64,000 nt of DNA, from contig NZ_JACHFD010000003.1 in assembly GCF_014201715.1 (NCBI RefSeq), positions 62,001 through 126,000 of the forward strand. Direction: 5' to 3'. This document shows positions 1-8,786 of the stretch, piece by piece (the first letter of the stretch is position 1; each line of letters opens with the position of its first letter). Source of the stretch: Haloferula luteola (lineage in GTDB: Bacteria > Verrucomicrobiota > Verrucomicrobiia > Verrucomicrobiales > Akkermansiaceae). Position numbers and translations under genes: made by a program. The notes beneath the pieces were generated by a model, which searched no databases, was not told the DNA's origin, and worked only from the letters and a program-made list of their open reading frames with translations.

Positions 1-576
1 GGCGTTGTCGAAGGTGACGACGACATGCATCTGAGAGCCGATGTCTGTCGCGCCAGTGATGTCCAGACCTCCGCCTCCCGTGAGACCGAGGCCTCCGCGT
101 TCGAAGCGCATATCGTTGGAGGTGCCAACCGTCGCTGTGATCTCGAGGTAATCCGATCCGTAAAACGAGCTGCCGGTTGTGGTGACCTCTCCCACGGAAT
201 TGTTCCCGAAGTCGAGGATACGCGACATGCTTTGCTCGCTATGAACGGTGAGCCAAACTTCGTAGCTGGCCTCGGAGAGGCCGGGGAAGATCTCGCCCGA
301 TCCTGATACGGAGCCATTGGGGAGGTCGATGTATGGAGCACTTGCGGAGGAACCACCCATGAGTCGGACTCCCGACCCAGTAGCGCTGGCGCCACTTCCG
401 CGGATCGAAGCGTGCGCGGTTCCAATCGAATCGGCGAGTTGGGAGCCATCGCTGAGCGATCCACTTGCGTTATCGAAGCGGTAGCGGTGGATCGGTCCGT
501 AGGTGAGAGCCTCCTGTGCCTGTGAGGAGGCGGCGAACGCCGCAAGCATGGCGGCGATCTTGAGAACTGATTTCAT
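1..576 (-). CDS. Secreted LamG-like (concanavalin-fold) protein, 3' part outside window
   Basis: The reading frame starts at the ATG complementary to 574-576 and stays open to base 1, giving 192 codons; the C-terminus is outside the window. The N-terminus (MKSVLKIAAMLAAFAASSQA) is a clear Sec signal peptide with an AXA-type cleavage site. The mature part has the layout of LamG/concanavalin-like jelly-roll domains: an opening HRYRFDNASGSLSD strand, SYEVWLTVHSEQSMSRILDFG, then QMHVVVTFDNA near the window edge. Such domains bind carbohydrate or other ligands in secreted bacterial proteins. It lies 23 bp downstream of the metalloprotease gene on the same strand, so the two are probably co-transcribed. 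Exact substrate unknown. Confidence 0.8.
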   Translation of the reverse strand, partial: MKSVLKIAAMLAAFAASSQAQEALTYGPIHRYRFDNASGSLSDGSQLADSIGTAHASIRGSGASATGSGVRLMGGSSASAPYIDLPNGSVSGSGEIFPGLSEASYEVWLTVHSEQSMSRILDFGNNSVGEVTTTGSSFYGSDYLEITATVGTSNDMRFERGGLGLTGGGGLDITGATDIGSQMHVVVTFDNA

Positions 577-599
577 GGTCTTGTAAGTTTCAGAGGATT

Positions 600-3461
600 T
601 CAGAGGTCGGAGTCGATGAAACGCCATTGTTGATTGTTGGCACCGACATAGGTCCAGAGGTGCACATCTGCACCGGTTCCAGTGCTGACGCCCGAGACAT
701 CAAGGCACTTCGACGGCGCATGTACCGGGCAAAGGCGAACGAAGCCCATTCCCGTCGATGTGAACGTGAACTTTTGTGAGTCCGCACCCGTGTAGCTCTC
801 CAGCACGGCCTTCGTTCCATCTGCGGTGCCTCCGCCTGCAAAGCCAAGAGTCACACCCGAGTTGTTGGCAGGATGAATGCGGAATTGACCGCTACCCACG
901 CTCTGTAGGGTCCACTGCTGCCAATCGCCAGCTGCCCAAAACTGCTGTTCAATCTGAGTGCCTGTGGCAGTGCTGCGGTCGCGAAGCGCCAGCGTCCGGG
1001 TTTGAGCATGACGCGGCACCAGCCGGTAGGTTCCGTCGTTGATCCCGATCAGATGGGGCTCCCACTTCTGCTCGTCACCGGAGAAATCGCCGTACTGAAG
1101 CACATCGCCGTAATTCCCTGAGGACGTGTCGGCAGTCAGCACTTGATCCGTTCCCTTGTGTCGAAACTTCAGATAGCCATCCCAAGAGTTCAGGACATTC
1201 CATCGTTGGTTGTCGCCGCCGTTCCAGGACCACTGGACGATCTCTTCGTAGTTGCCGCTTCCATTGTTCCAAACGTCAAGGAACTTGCCGGCGCCGTCGT
1301 GCTCGAGGCTGTAGGTGCCGTCGCTGTTGCGCTGGGCGGTCCATTGTTGCTCGGCTGTTCCAGTGTAGGCAGCGATCGTCGGCTCAACGCCATCAGTCGT
1401 ACTATTTCCAGGGACCGTTAGGAATTGGTCAAAGCTCTTGTTCCTGAAGGCATAGATTCCACCATCCACAAGAGCTCGATAACCGTGGTTATAGGCAGAA
1501 CCAAATTCCACCTTCACATACATGTGGTGCGGCCATTCGGCCATCATCCGGCCAGCTGTGGTGATGGTGATGTCGGAGCTTGCATCGTAAAACGACTGCC
1601 CTTGGGCAAGTGGGGCGTTCCACGTGCCATCGTTGGTGGTATTCATGTCGAGAACGTGGGAATCCCCGAAGCGTTCTCCGTTCGCGGCAATGATGTAGGC
1701 ACCGGTGTTGTATTCTCCCTGAGGTACGCTGTCCCCCCGAAACATCACCCAGAGATCGAGATCATTGTCCCGTGTGATTTTGAGTGCCACTGGTTTCGTC
1801 CAGTCTCCCCAACCGTCGAACTGGTTGATACGATAAGTGCCAGCATGGGTGACGGGCACGACCGCGCTGTCCGGCAACCAGCCGAGCATGTTTTTGTAGT
1901 AGGCGTTGTAATCGCTGTCGCCACTTGTTCCCCAGGCATTGCCCATCGGGTCACTGACGTCACCGTATTCGACATGCCAGCGGCTCGAGGACAGCGGGTC
2001 GCCGTCATCGGACTGCCAAGAATTCGCGTGAGGCAGCCAGAAGACATGGCCATATTCATGAATCAACAGGCGGTCTTGGGCATAGCCGTTGCACCAGATT
2101 GCTCCCCCGCCCCCCCAACCGGCGGCGCCACCGCTGACGAAACCGTCATGGACGATCACACGGCAGGCGTAACTCCAAGGATCGTATCCTTGGTTGATCG
2201 CTTCGTCGCAAGCATCGTTGAGAATGTCGCCCCAGTAGTTGCCGTTATCATAGGTTCCCCGGTCGCGCGGCATCCGTAGCACCGGTGTGATGGTCGGCGC
2301 ACCTAGTTGGGACTGCCCATAAGAGAACCGGTCGATCATCGAAGAGCAGGAACTCACCTGTTCCGTAAGGTAGGTTTCCGTAAACCCGTTGGTCTGGTAG
2401 TCCGGGAAATCCACACGCATGATGATCATGGCATTGGTCCCCTGTGTCAGTGAGGCAGGAGGTTTGCCCGGGTAGTCAGCACTGCCATCGACACCACTCG
2501 AAGATAGGGATCGCGGCTGATCCGCATCGTCAGCGATCGCCTGAAGTGCCTTTGCTGCTGGCCAAGACATGCGTTCAAGTCTCTCCATGCGAGTTTCGAA
2601 GTCCTCGGCGCAGAAGGGACAGCACATGTCGTAGCCGTGGTTGCCCACAAGCATCGTCGTTATTTCGGGATCCGGTGTTTCGTGAGTCACCGGATCCGCC
2701 TGAGCCACCACTTGACCACCGGTGACAACGCAGACATCGGTGGTTCCGTCGACGGATTCACCCGATTCCAGCAAGCGGATCGGACTGTCCAAAACAGCGA
2801 GGTGCCCGTCCAACGCTACCCCATGGATGGAAACCTGGCGCATCTCCGGGGTGAGTTCGCGGTCGCCGTAGCGATGGGCCTGAAGAACACGGTCCCCGAA
2901 GTTCGCTTGGTCGACGGTAGGGACCACTCGATCATCTCCGGGACCAGCGATCCCGCGAACGGTGAACAAGTCACCAATGCCCGATACGCGCTCTTCGAGT
3001 TGGTTCCGGATTTCTTGCGGTAAGCCATTTCGCACAGACACCGGAGGAGTATTGGCGAGCGCTTCTCGTGGGTTCTCCTGGATCAATTTCGCCATCACCT
3101 CTCGACGTGCTTTCGCCAACGAGAGACCTTCCGCGCTCATCACAGCGCGAGCTTCAGGCGAGGCCGCGAGATAATCGCGAACCCACTCGGCGAACGCCGC
3201 GAATTCGCTACGCAGCGGCTGTTCCCATTCGCTGGCAAACAACTCTCGATCGGGAGTGTGCCTTGTGGAGTTGCGTTGGGCCAGGATGGCGGTGGCTGAA
3301 GGAACTGGCACACCGGGGGTGGCGTGTTCCGATATCTCCTGCAATGGGGATGGAGAGGGCATCCAATCCCTGATATGATGTCTCTGTGTCCAGAGACAGA
3401 GGCTAGCGATGACCGCACCGACGGCGAAAGCGCCGGCTGTCTTCGGGTGATTTGGCTTCAT
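600..3461 (-). CDS. M11/M6-like zinc metalloprotease with C-terminal ricin-type beta-trefoil repeats
   Basis: 953 residues. Residues 10-25 form an N-terminal membrane or signal segment. The catalytic site is HEYGHVFWLPH (His468, Glu469, His472, His478), and the downstream EYGDVSDPMGN ... YKNMLGWL stretch matches the Met-turn region of gametolysin-type (M11) and immune-inhibitor-A-like (M6) peptidases. The usual metzincin Gly between the second and third zinc ligands is Trp here. From about residue 660 to the end there are repeated QxW-type motifs (EQQWTA, NQRWNV, EQKWEP, WQQWTL, NNQQWRF), typical of ricin B-type carbohydrate-binding trefoils. Residues 26-330 are a propeptide-like region with a CCPFC cysteine cluster near 280. 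Likely exported and active on glycosylated or polysaccharide-associated protein. It precedes the LamG gene on the same strand and is divergent from a GntR/LacI-type regulator. Confidence 0.85.
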   Translation of the reverse strand: MKPNHPKTAGAFAVGAVIASLCLWTQRHHIRDWMPSPSPLQEISEHATPGVPVPSATAILAQRNSTRHTPDRELFASEWEQPLRSEFAAFAEWVRDYLAASPEARAVMSAEGLSLAKARREVMAKLIQENPREALANTPPVSVRNGLPQEIRNQLEERVSGIGDLFTVRGIAGPGDDRVVPTVDQANFGDRVLQAHRYGDRELTPEMRQVSIHGVALDGHLAVLDSPIRLLESGESVDGTTDVCVVTGGQVVAQADPVTHETPDPEITTMLVGNHGYDMCCPFCAEDFETRMERLERMSWPAAKALQAIADDADQPRSLSSSGVDGSADYPGKPPASLTQGTNAMIIMRVDFPDYQTNGFTETYLTEQVSSCSSMIDRFSYGQSQLGAPTITPVLRMPRDRGTYDNGNYWGDILNDACDEAINQGYDPWSYACRVIVHDGFVSGGAAGWGGGGAIWCNGYAQDRLLIHEYGHVFWLPHANSWQSDDGDPLSSSRWHVEYGDVSDPMGNAWGTSGDSDYNAYYKNMLGWLPDSAVVPVTHAGTYRINQFDGWGDWTKPVALKITRDNDLDLWVMFRGDSVPQGEYNTGAYIIAANGERFGDSHVLDMNTTNDGTWNAPLAQGQSFYDASSDITITTAGRMMAEWPHHMYVKVEFGSAYNHGYRALVDGGIYAFRNKSFDQFLTVPGNSTTDGVEPTIAAYTGTAEQQWTAQRNSDGTYSLEHDGAGKFLDVWNNGSGNYEEIVQWSWNGGDNQRWNVLNSWDGYLKFRHKGTDQVLTADTSSGNYGDVLQYGDFSGDEQKWEPHLIGINDGTYRLVPRHAQTRTLALRDRSTATGTQIEQQFWAAGDWQQWTLQSVGSGQFRIHPANNSGVTLGFAGGGTADGTKAVLESYTGADSQKFTFTSTGMGFVRLCPVHAPSKCLDVSGVSTGTGADVHLWTYVGANNQQWRFIDSDL

Positions 3462-3590
3462 GGTTTTTAGGTTATTTCCCCCCTCCGATTCGTCGCTTGG
3501 CTAGCAGCGAAACTCGGAGGCATGCCGTAGATCGGCAATGGGAGCATGACTTTTGAAATTCAGAGCCATCTGAAGCAACAGGGAATCCGC

Positions 3591-3617
3591 TTGCCCAAGG
3601 TACCTAGCGAGTATACA
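3591..3617 (+). promoter_or_regulatory. Possible sigma70-like promoter for the GntR/LacI-type regulator
   Basis: TTGCCC (3591-3596) and TATACA (3612-3617) are separated by 15 bp, slightly shorter than ideal, 17 bp before the regulator ATG. The 173-bp divergent space 3462-3634 should also carry the metalloprotease promoter and any operator. I saw no convincing palindromic operator by eye. Confidence 0.3.
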
Positions 3618-3634
3618 ACCCAATCCTCAATCGA

Positions 3635-4714
3635 ATGAGTGAAGTGCCCCGGAAGATTCTGATCCATGATCAACTCGTTTCATTGATTCGAGACGGAATC
3701 CGGAAGAAGCGATGGGACGGACACTTACCTTCCGAATCCGAATTGTGCCGTGATTTTCAGGTGAGCAAGATGACGCTGCGCAAGGCGCTCGCCCAACTTG
3801 CTGCCGAAAAGTGGATCGAACTGGGAGGGCGAGGGAAACGACACCGCATCCAACGTCGATTCGGAAAGCTGCGGACTCCAACGGACGCCCGCACAATACG
3901 CGTGCTCACCCCCTTTCGATTTTCAGGGTGGAGTTCTCCCGAGCACACATTGCTCGACTCGGTCACCGAGCGGGTGGAGCGAAGTGGATTCCGGATGAAG
4001 GTGGAACATCACCCTCGATTGTTTGAGCGTTTCCAGGCCGCCACGCTGGCTCGACTCGATGCACTTCCGGACACGGCAGCGTGGGTGCTTTGTTATTCGA
4101 CGCCGCAGATTCAGAAATGGTTCGCATCCCATAACCGGCCGGCCGTGGTCGCGGGTCGAGTGGTCGACAACTTGCCACTCACATCGATCTATCCCGACAC
4201 CGAAGCAGGAGCGAGGCACGCGGCCGGGTTGTTGGTGGGGCGCGGGCACCGAGAACTTGTCTATCTGCGCGCGAAGGTGACAAGCATCGGAGAACTGCGA
4301 GCATCAGAGCTATTTGTCGCGGAGGCGAAGCGTCTCGGCGCGAGTGCGAGATTGGTGTCCTACGATCGGGCACGCGAGCCGATCTCCAAGCTCATGGCGG
4401 AACTCCTCCTGTCCCGCCCGGTACCGACAGCTTATTATGTGGGTGCTTCCGAGGTCGCGCTCACCGTTCTTTGTCACCTTCAGGCCACGGGCTTCCGGGT
4501 GCCACGTGATGTCAGTTTGATCGCAGGTTGGGATGACTATCACCTGGATTTGACCTATCCGGTCATTGCTCGGTACCGGACGGATGGACGCCTACTCGGC
4601 CGACGAATCGGAGACGCGGTGATGGAACTCGTTGATCACGGATTGGGCAGAATCCGGACTATTCCCATCGTGCCGGAATTCGTGCCTGGTGGGAGCGTTG
4701 CTGCATGCAAGTGA
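3635..4714 (+). CDS. GntR-type winged-helix / LacI-type sensor transcriptional regulator
   Basis: 359 residues. Residues 8-70 form a GntR-type winged helix: LVSLIRDGIRKKRWDGHLPSE then SELCRDFQVSKMTLRKALAQL, ending in the wing ELGGRGKRHRIQ. Residues about 85-355 resemble the periplasmic-binding-protein-like sensor of LacI/GalR regulators (VAGRVVDNLPLTSIYPDTEAGARHAA; RVPRDVSLIAGWDDYHLDLTYP). This AraR-like architecture usually senses a sugar or glycan breakdown product and controls nearby carbohydrate genes. It is divergent from the metalloprotease-LamG pair, which is the obvious candidate target. The ATG has no strong ribosome binding site, as for many genes here. Ligand unknown. Confidence 0.85.
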   Translation: MSEVPRKILIHDQLVSLIRDGIRKKRWDGHLPSESELCRDFQVSKMTLRKALAQLAAEKWIELGGRGKRHRIQRRFGKLRTPTDARTIRVLTPFRFSGWSSPEHTLLDSVTERVERSGFRMKVEHHPRLFERFQAATLARLDALPDTAAWVLCYSTPQIQKWFASHNRPAVVAGRVVDNLPLTSIYPDTEAGARHAAGLLVGRGHRELVYLRAKVTSIGELRASELFVAEAKRLGASARLVSYDRAREPISKLMAELLLSRPVPTAYYVGASEVALTVLCHLQATGFRVPRDVSLIAGWDDYHLDLTYPVIARYRTDGRLLGRRIGDAVMELVDHGLGRIRTIPIVPEFVPGGSVAACK

Positions 4715-4903
4715 TCAGACCATCAGATGACCCGGAGAAAGCTTCGAATGAAGCCAACCCGCCGCAACAGGAAGCCCAACCGAACCGACCTCACCGGACT
4801 TCAGAAGTGCCCAGAACCATCTGGGCAAGGTGGGCCGCAGATCGTCCGTGATTTCGACCAGTCGACACCGATATCTGGAGAACCGCTGAACTTTGAAAAT
4901 AGG

Positions 4904-4978
4904 TGGAGCCGCTGGTCGGATTTGAACCGACGACCTGCTCATTACGAATGAGCTGCTCTACCCCTGAGCTACAGCGGC
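4904..4978 (-). tRNA. tRNA-Thr (anticodon CGT)
   Basis: On the minus strand the gene runs from GCCGCTG at 4978-4972 to an encoded CCA at 4906-4904. The 7-bp acceptor stem pairs GCCGCTG with CAGCGGC. The anticodon stem GCTCA/TGAGC encloses the loop TTCGTAA, with anticodon CGT at 4946-4944, decoding ACG (Thr). The T arm contains GGTTCAAATCC. Length is 75 nt including CCA. Confidence 0.95.
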
Positions 4979-5438
4979 GAATCACGGTTTGGAGGTGATC
5001 CAGATGGACGCGAATTCCTTGATTCTTCAAGGAATTCCCTGCCCGCGGCGTTGGTAGCAGACCCGCCAACCTCCGCAAGAGCAAAATCATCTTTGGACTC
5101 CTGCAACACGATATAGAGTGTTCTTTACCAGCGGGTTTTCGAGGCGAATCACCTCGCTGTCGGATTCCAGATCGGAGTCGAGCGCGTTCGTGACCGTCGA
5201 GTCGATCGAAACGGCGCACCGATTCTGGGCTGCGATGGGGGGAAATCAAAACACTAGAGGAATGGCGGTCGTCTCCTTCTCCGGCAAAGCGAAATAATCC
5301 GTATGGGGGATGATTCTCCGATAAAACGAGGGCTCGGCTGCGTTACAGGAGGTCATCCGGACCGGACACTGCAGGCCGAAGTCGCATCCAGGCACTCATT
5401 TCCGGTCACCTTGAACCCAAGACCCAATCCCTCTGAAC
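4979..5438. other. Non-coding stretch between tRNA-Thr and the S41 peptidase gene
   Basis: About 460 bp with no credible gene. The only clear structure is the inverted repeat at 5012-5037. It should contain the promoter of the leftward tRNA gene and that of the rightward peptidase gene, but neither could be placed with confidence. Confidence 0.5.
5012..5037. repeat. Perfect 11-bp inverted repeat upstream of tRNA-Thr
   Basis: GAATTCCTTGA (5012-5022) and its exact complement TCAAGGAATTC (5027-5037) are separated by 4 bases. It lies 34 bp upstream of the tRNA 5' end, on the promoter side. It could be a protein-binding site or a hairpin ending an upstream transcript; there is no U-tract on either side. 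Confidence 0.6.
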
Positions 5439-6425
5439 ATGATTCCCAAGAGCCTCCGACAACCATGCTGCATTGCCCTCGTGATGACAGGAATCGCATC
5501 GGCTGCCGAACCCGCAGACGAAGACAGCGCCCGCGATGCGGTCAACATTCTGGGCGAGCGTCTGGTGCAGTCATATCCCTTCCCTGAAATCTCGGCCAAG
5601 TATCAGGAGGCTCTTCAGGCGAATGAACAAGCGGGGAAATACCGGGGCCTATCCGAAGGAGATCTGGCGAGGCAACTCACCGAAGATCTCCGGGCGGTTC
5701 ACAAGGATGTGCACTTGGTGGTAATCTCACGCCCCCGCGCTGGCCAGGGCGAGGACTCCCGCCGAGGCGAACGGAGAGGCCGGGAGCAAAACTCGGAGAG
5801 ATCCAGGCACCGTGGCATTCGGAGCGTGGAGCTGGATACCGAAAATTCCACAGCTTACATTGACATCCCCGGGCCCTTCCGTCCCTCCGAGGAGTCCTTC
5901 CAGGCTGCTGCCGCGGCCATGACGCTGGCTGCTGACAGCAAGTATGTGATTCTGGACCTTCGGCAAAACGGCGGGGGCTCCGGACACATGGGGCGCTTCA
6001 TCGCATCCTACTTTTTCCAGACAGGCGATGAGCGATTCTATCTGAACGGCTTTCACAAAGACCGGACCCGAGATGATCAGGAGTGGACGTATTCATTCGT
6101 GCCAGGGAGAAGAAACCCCGACGCGAAAGTTTACATTCTCGTCGGCCCCCGCACGGCATCGGCGTCCGAGGGTCTCGCGTTTGCGATGCAAAGGATGGGC
6201 CGGGCAACCATCGTCGGCAATAACAGTGCTGGGGCCGGCATCGCCGGATCCATGGTCCCGCTTGAGGGGAGTCTCATGGCATTCATTCCGGTCAAGATGG
6301 TGGTGGCTCCCCGCACGACCGAAGGCTGGGAAGGCGACGGCGTGATTCCGGACATTTCCGCAGGTGATGAAGACGCCCTAGAGGTCGCCCGCAGAGCCAT
6401 CGCGGAAGATCGGGAGAAAGAGTAG
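5439..6425 (+). CDS. S41 family (tail-specific/IRBP-like) serine peptidase, secreted
   Basis: 328 residues with a signal peptide (residues 1-22, ending ASAAE). Residues 28-95 match the N-terminal helical region of IRBP-like S41 peptidases, with LRAVHKDVHLVV. The catalytic part has YVILDLRQNGGGSGHMG (169-185), the nucleophile region GPRTASASEGLAF with candidate Ser241, and EGDGVIPDI near 299-307. No PDZ domain is visible between them, so it is the short S41B-like form. Residues 97-127 are a hydrophilic Arg/Glu-rich stretch. Substrate unknown; likely periplasmic. It stands alone and is convergent with yjbQ. Confidence 0.85.
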   Translation: MIPKSLRQPCCIALVMTGIASAAEPADEDSARDAVNILGERLVQSYPFPEISAKYQEALQANEQAGKYRGLSEGDLARQLTEDLRAVHKDVHLVVISRPRAGQGEDSRRGERRGREQNSERSRHRGIRSVELDTENSTAYIDIPGPFRPSEESFQAAAAAMTLAADSKYVILDLRQNGGGSGHMGRFIASYFFQTGDERFYLNGFHKDRTRDDQEWTYSFVPGRRNPDAKVYILVGPRTASASEGLAFAMQRMGRATIVGNNSAGAGIAGSMVPLEGSLMAFIPVKMVVAPRTTEGWEGDGVIPDISAGDEDALEVARRAIAEDREKE

Positions 6426-6489
6426 GGAACTCTGGGGCGCCATGAAGTCCCTCCATTCAAAGAGAAAGTCGCGATCGCTGCAGCGGCAT

Positions 6490-6533
6490 CACTCCCGGCG
6501 GGGGCGCGGGATGAAACAGCCCCCCCGCCAGTG
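6490..6533. terminator. Possible bidirectional hairpin between convergent S41 and yjbQ genes
   Basis: GGCGGGGGC (6497-6505) can pair with GCCCCCCCGCC (6519-6529), leaving two unpaired C bases, and is flanked by a further CACT/AGTG pair. It sits between convergent genes. There is no U-tract, so termination is inferred from position and stem strength only. Confidence 0.3.
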
Positions 6534-6546
6534 GACAAGCGACAAG

Positions 6547-6969
6547 TCAAGAGTCGCCAGTTATGGAGACGACGATGCGCCGTTCGTGCGGCGCCCGGCG
6601 ATGCTCGAAAAGGAAAACTCCCTGCCAAGTTCCTAGGGCCATGCGACCGTCGATCACCGGGATCACTTCGCTCGTCCGGGTCAACGCCATCCGGATGTGG
6701 CTGGGCATATCATCCGCTCCTTCATAGGTATGTACGAAGTAGGGCGTATCTTCGGGGACAAGATGATCGAAGAAAGCCTCCAAGTCACGACGTGCGCTTG
6801 GATCGGCATTTTCCATGATCACCAAGCTGGCCGAGGTGTGGCATACAAACACCGTCACCGTGCCTGTCTGGATCCCGCTCTGTCGAACGATCCTGGAAAC
6901 TTCGTCGGTGATTTCGTAGGTTCCCTTCCCGCGGGTGCGAACGGAGAATCGGTCAGCATGAGCACTCAT
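6547..6969 (-). CDS. yjbQ: YjbQ/UPF0047 family protein (secondary thiamine-phosphate synthase-like)
   Basis: 140 residues, the normal length of the family. Diagnostic motifs are present in order: VFVCHTSASLVIMENADP, ARRDLEAFFDHLVP, HTYEGADDMPSHIRMAL and LGTWQGVFLFEHR. The conserved His residues bind a metal in solved members. E. coli YjbQ has weak thiamine-phosphate synthase activity, but the physiological role is not settled. The product is cytoplasmic with no signal peptide. It is convergent with the S41 peptidase gene and is the last gene of a leftward run that begins with the P-loop gene near 11.16 kb. Confidence 0.9.
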   Translation of the reverse strand: MSAHADRFSVRTRGKGTYEITDEVSRIVRQSGIQTGTVTVFVCHTSASLVIMENADPSARRDLEAFFDHLVPEDTPYFVHTYEGADDMPSHIRMALTRTSEVIPVIDGRMALGTWQGVFLFEHRRAPHERRIVVSITGDS

Positions 6970-7012
6970 GCCTCTGCCTAATCTTTCCTCATTCTGGCGT
7001 CACTTCCAGATA

Positions 7013-8191
7013 TCAGGACCTTCGCACCATCTTCGCTGCATAGAATCCATCCCATCCCGTTCCTGCAGGGGAGATTCGGTTCTCTTCAACGCACTCCCAA
7101 CGGGGATCGCGCTCAAGCAGAGCCTGGATTTGACCTTGATTTTCGGAGGGCAAAATTGAGCAGGTTGCATACACCCATGTCCCATCCTCCCGCAACAGCG
7201 GAGGATATTCATCGAGCAAGCGCCGCTGCAGTCGACGGGTCTTTTCCAAGGTGGACTCAGATAGCCGCCACTTGAGGTCCGGTTGGCGCCTCAACGTGCC
7301 CAATCCGGAACAGGGCACATCCAGGAGCATCCGATTCGGCCAGCCTTGCCACTTCCGATAGCTTTCGGAGTTCCAAACCTCCGTCTGCAGGCCCCGCACT
7401 CCGGCGATTTTCGCCCGCCGGGCCAGGGCTTCCAATTTGCGGGGTGAAACGTCCAGAGCCACCAACTCTCCCTCCCCTGCCAAGTCCGCGGCCAATTGGA
7501 GAGTCTTTCCGCCCGCTCCTGCGCAGCCATCCATGACCCGATCTCCCGGCTCCACAGCCAGCAGCGGAACCACGGTTTGGGAACCACAATCTTGAATCTC
7601 CATCCGCCCGTCCGAAGCCAAACGTTTGGGCAGCAATCCCTCCAGGATGATGGCATCCGGCAGCTTCACTTCGGGGTGCGCCTTGACCCCCTCCGACGCC
7701 AGCCATGCCAAAACTTCCTCGCGGTCCCCTCGCTGTCGGTTCACGCGCAAACACACCGGAGCTCGTCGATTGAGTGCCGTCAGTTCCGCATCCCAAGCCT
7801 CTCCCAGCTCCGAGAAACCTCGTAGGTCCAACCAATCCGGTATCGATTGCCGAATCGCCCGTGGCTGAGCTTCCAATTCGGCCCTGCGACCTTCCATGGT
7901 TGCCACCGAAGCGCCTTCCCAGGTCCACCAGTCAGGAAGGATCCAACCCTGCCCGCTCCACCACGCTGCGAGCATCGAACGCGAATCCGAAGCGTCCGCC
8001 ACAAATGCCAGTGCCCGCCGCCACCGAACGGTCTCCCAAACGGACTCGGCAACGAAATGCCGGTCTCGTTTTCCCCACTTCGGATGAACGCGAAAAGCCT
8101 CGCCCATGACGCGATCCAGCACCTTGCCTTCATCGAACACCTGCTCCAACAGGTGCACGCAAGCTTCCGCCAACATTCGGTGCCACTTCAT
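7013..8191 (-). CDS. RsmB/NOL1-NOP2-SUN family rRNA (cytosine-5) methyltransferase
   Basis: 392 residues. The N-terminal part (to about 130) is the NusB-like helical RNA-binding region of RsmB proteins. The Rossmann methylase carries the SAM motif DGCAGAGGKT (221-230), VALDVSPRKLEAL, the motif-IV cysteine in DVPCSGLGTLRRQPDLKWR (Cys294), and the catalytic cysteine in YATCSILPSENQ (Cys344). RsmB methylates C967 of 16S rRNA in E. coli; which cytosine is the target here is inferred. The leftward context includes yjbQ 43 bp downstream and a small hypothetical gene upstream. Confidence 0.9.
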   Translation of the reverse strand: MKWHRMLAEACVHLLEQVFDEGKVLDRVMGEAFRVHPKWGKRDRHFVAESVWETVRWRRALAFVADASDSRSMLAAWWSGQGWILPDWWTWEGASVATMEGRRAELEAQPRAIRQSIPDWLDLRGFSELGEAWDAELTALNRRAPVCLRVNRQRGDREEVLAWLASEGVKAHPEVKLPDAIILEGLLPKRLASDGRMEIQDCGSQTVVPLLAVEPGDRVMDGCAGAGGKTLQLAADLAGEGELVALDVSPRKLEALARRAKIAGVRGLQTEVWNSESYRKWQGWPNRMLLDVPCSGLGTLRRQPDLKWRLSESTLEKTRRLQRRLLDEYPPLLREDGTWVYATCSILPSENQGQIQALLERDPRWECVEENRISPAGTGWDGFYAAKMVRRS

Positions 8192-8262
8192 CGCGCGACC
8201 CTCCTCTCTTGATCGGGTCCTCGGGAAGCCGGAAATGGATCCTCAATGACCTCTTGCACCTC

Positions 8263-8727
8263 TCAAAACCCCTGCTTGCGGAGGAGTTCACTGAGTTGCT
8301 TCTGGAAGGACGCGACGTCTTCCTGGCTGGGCCGGTAGCCGGGCGTGTCCGGATCAAGTCCGGGTCGACCATACTGATCGATGGCCCAAATGGCAGTTTC
8401 CCCATCAGAGAAGACCACCTTGCCACTGACCATCGCTCCCGGAACCGCGACGCTGTCGACAGAAACGCTCACGTCACCGGTGGGCAAGGGTGCCCCATCC
8501 GCAGCGGTGACCTCGGCTCCCTCTTCGACCGCTTGGGCGGGCTCGTCTTTCTCTTCCTGAATTTCGATGTTCAGATCGAGCACCAGAAATCGCGCATCCA
8601 TGTAGGTGATGCCAATGCCGTGTTCCGTTTTCAACTGCTTCTGCAAGTCGGCGATGCTTGCCCCTTCCGATGCCCAACGATGGAGATCGGCTTTCTGGTC
8701 CTCGGTCAATTTGCTGGCGCTGAACAC
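8263..8727 (-). CDS. Conserved-looking hypothetical protein, 154 aa
   Basis: The product is soluble and acidic, with no signal peptide. Residues 1-45 look helical (LTEDQKADLHRWASEGASIADLQKQLKTE), like a small helix-turn-helix or vinculin-type N-terminus, followed by YMDARFLVLDLNIEIQEE. A low-complexity acidic linker (60-85) leads to a beta-rich part (VSVSVDSVAVPGAMVSGKVVFSDG, then AIWAIDQYGRPGLD) and a final helix (DVASFQKQLSELLRKQGF). The first and last helices could mediate oligomerisation. I recognise no family with known function. It sits in the leftward hisD-to-yjbQ run and has normal codon use, which supports it being real. Confidence 0.75.
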   Translation of the reverse strand: MFSASKLTEDQKADLHRWASEGASIADLQKQLKTEHGIGITYMDARFLVLDLNIEIQEEKDEPAQAVEEGAEVTAADGAPLPTGDVSVSVDSVAVPGAMVSGKVVFSDGETAIWAIDQYGRPGLDPDTPGYRPSQEDVASFQKQLSELLRKQGF

Positions 8728-8786
8728 AGGGACGATTCAGGCGCTTCCCCCGCGCAAGCCAAGTCCAAAGACACACAATGCTCACG

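Noticed and set aside
1425-2279. 284-codon open frame antisense to the M11-like protease
   Set aside because: Val/Ala/Gly-rich complement; no signal, no domain.
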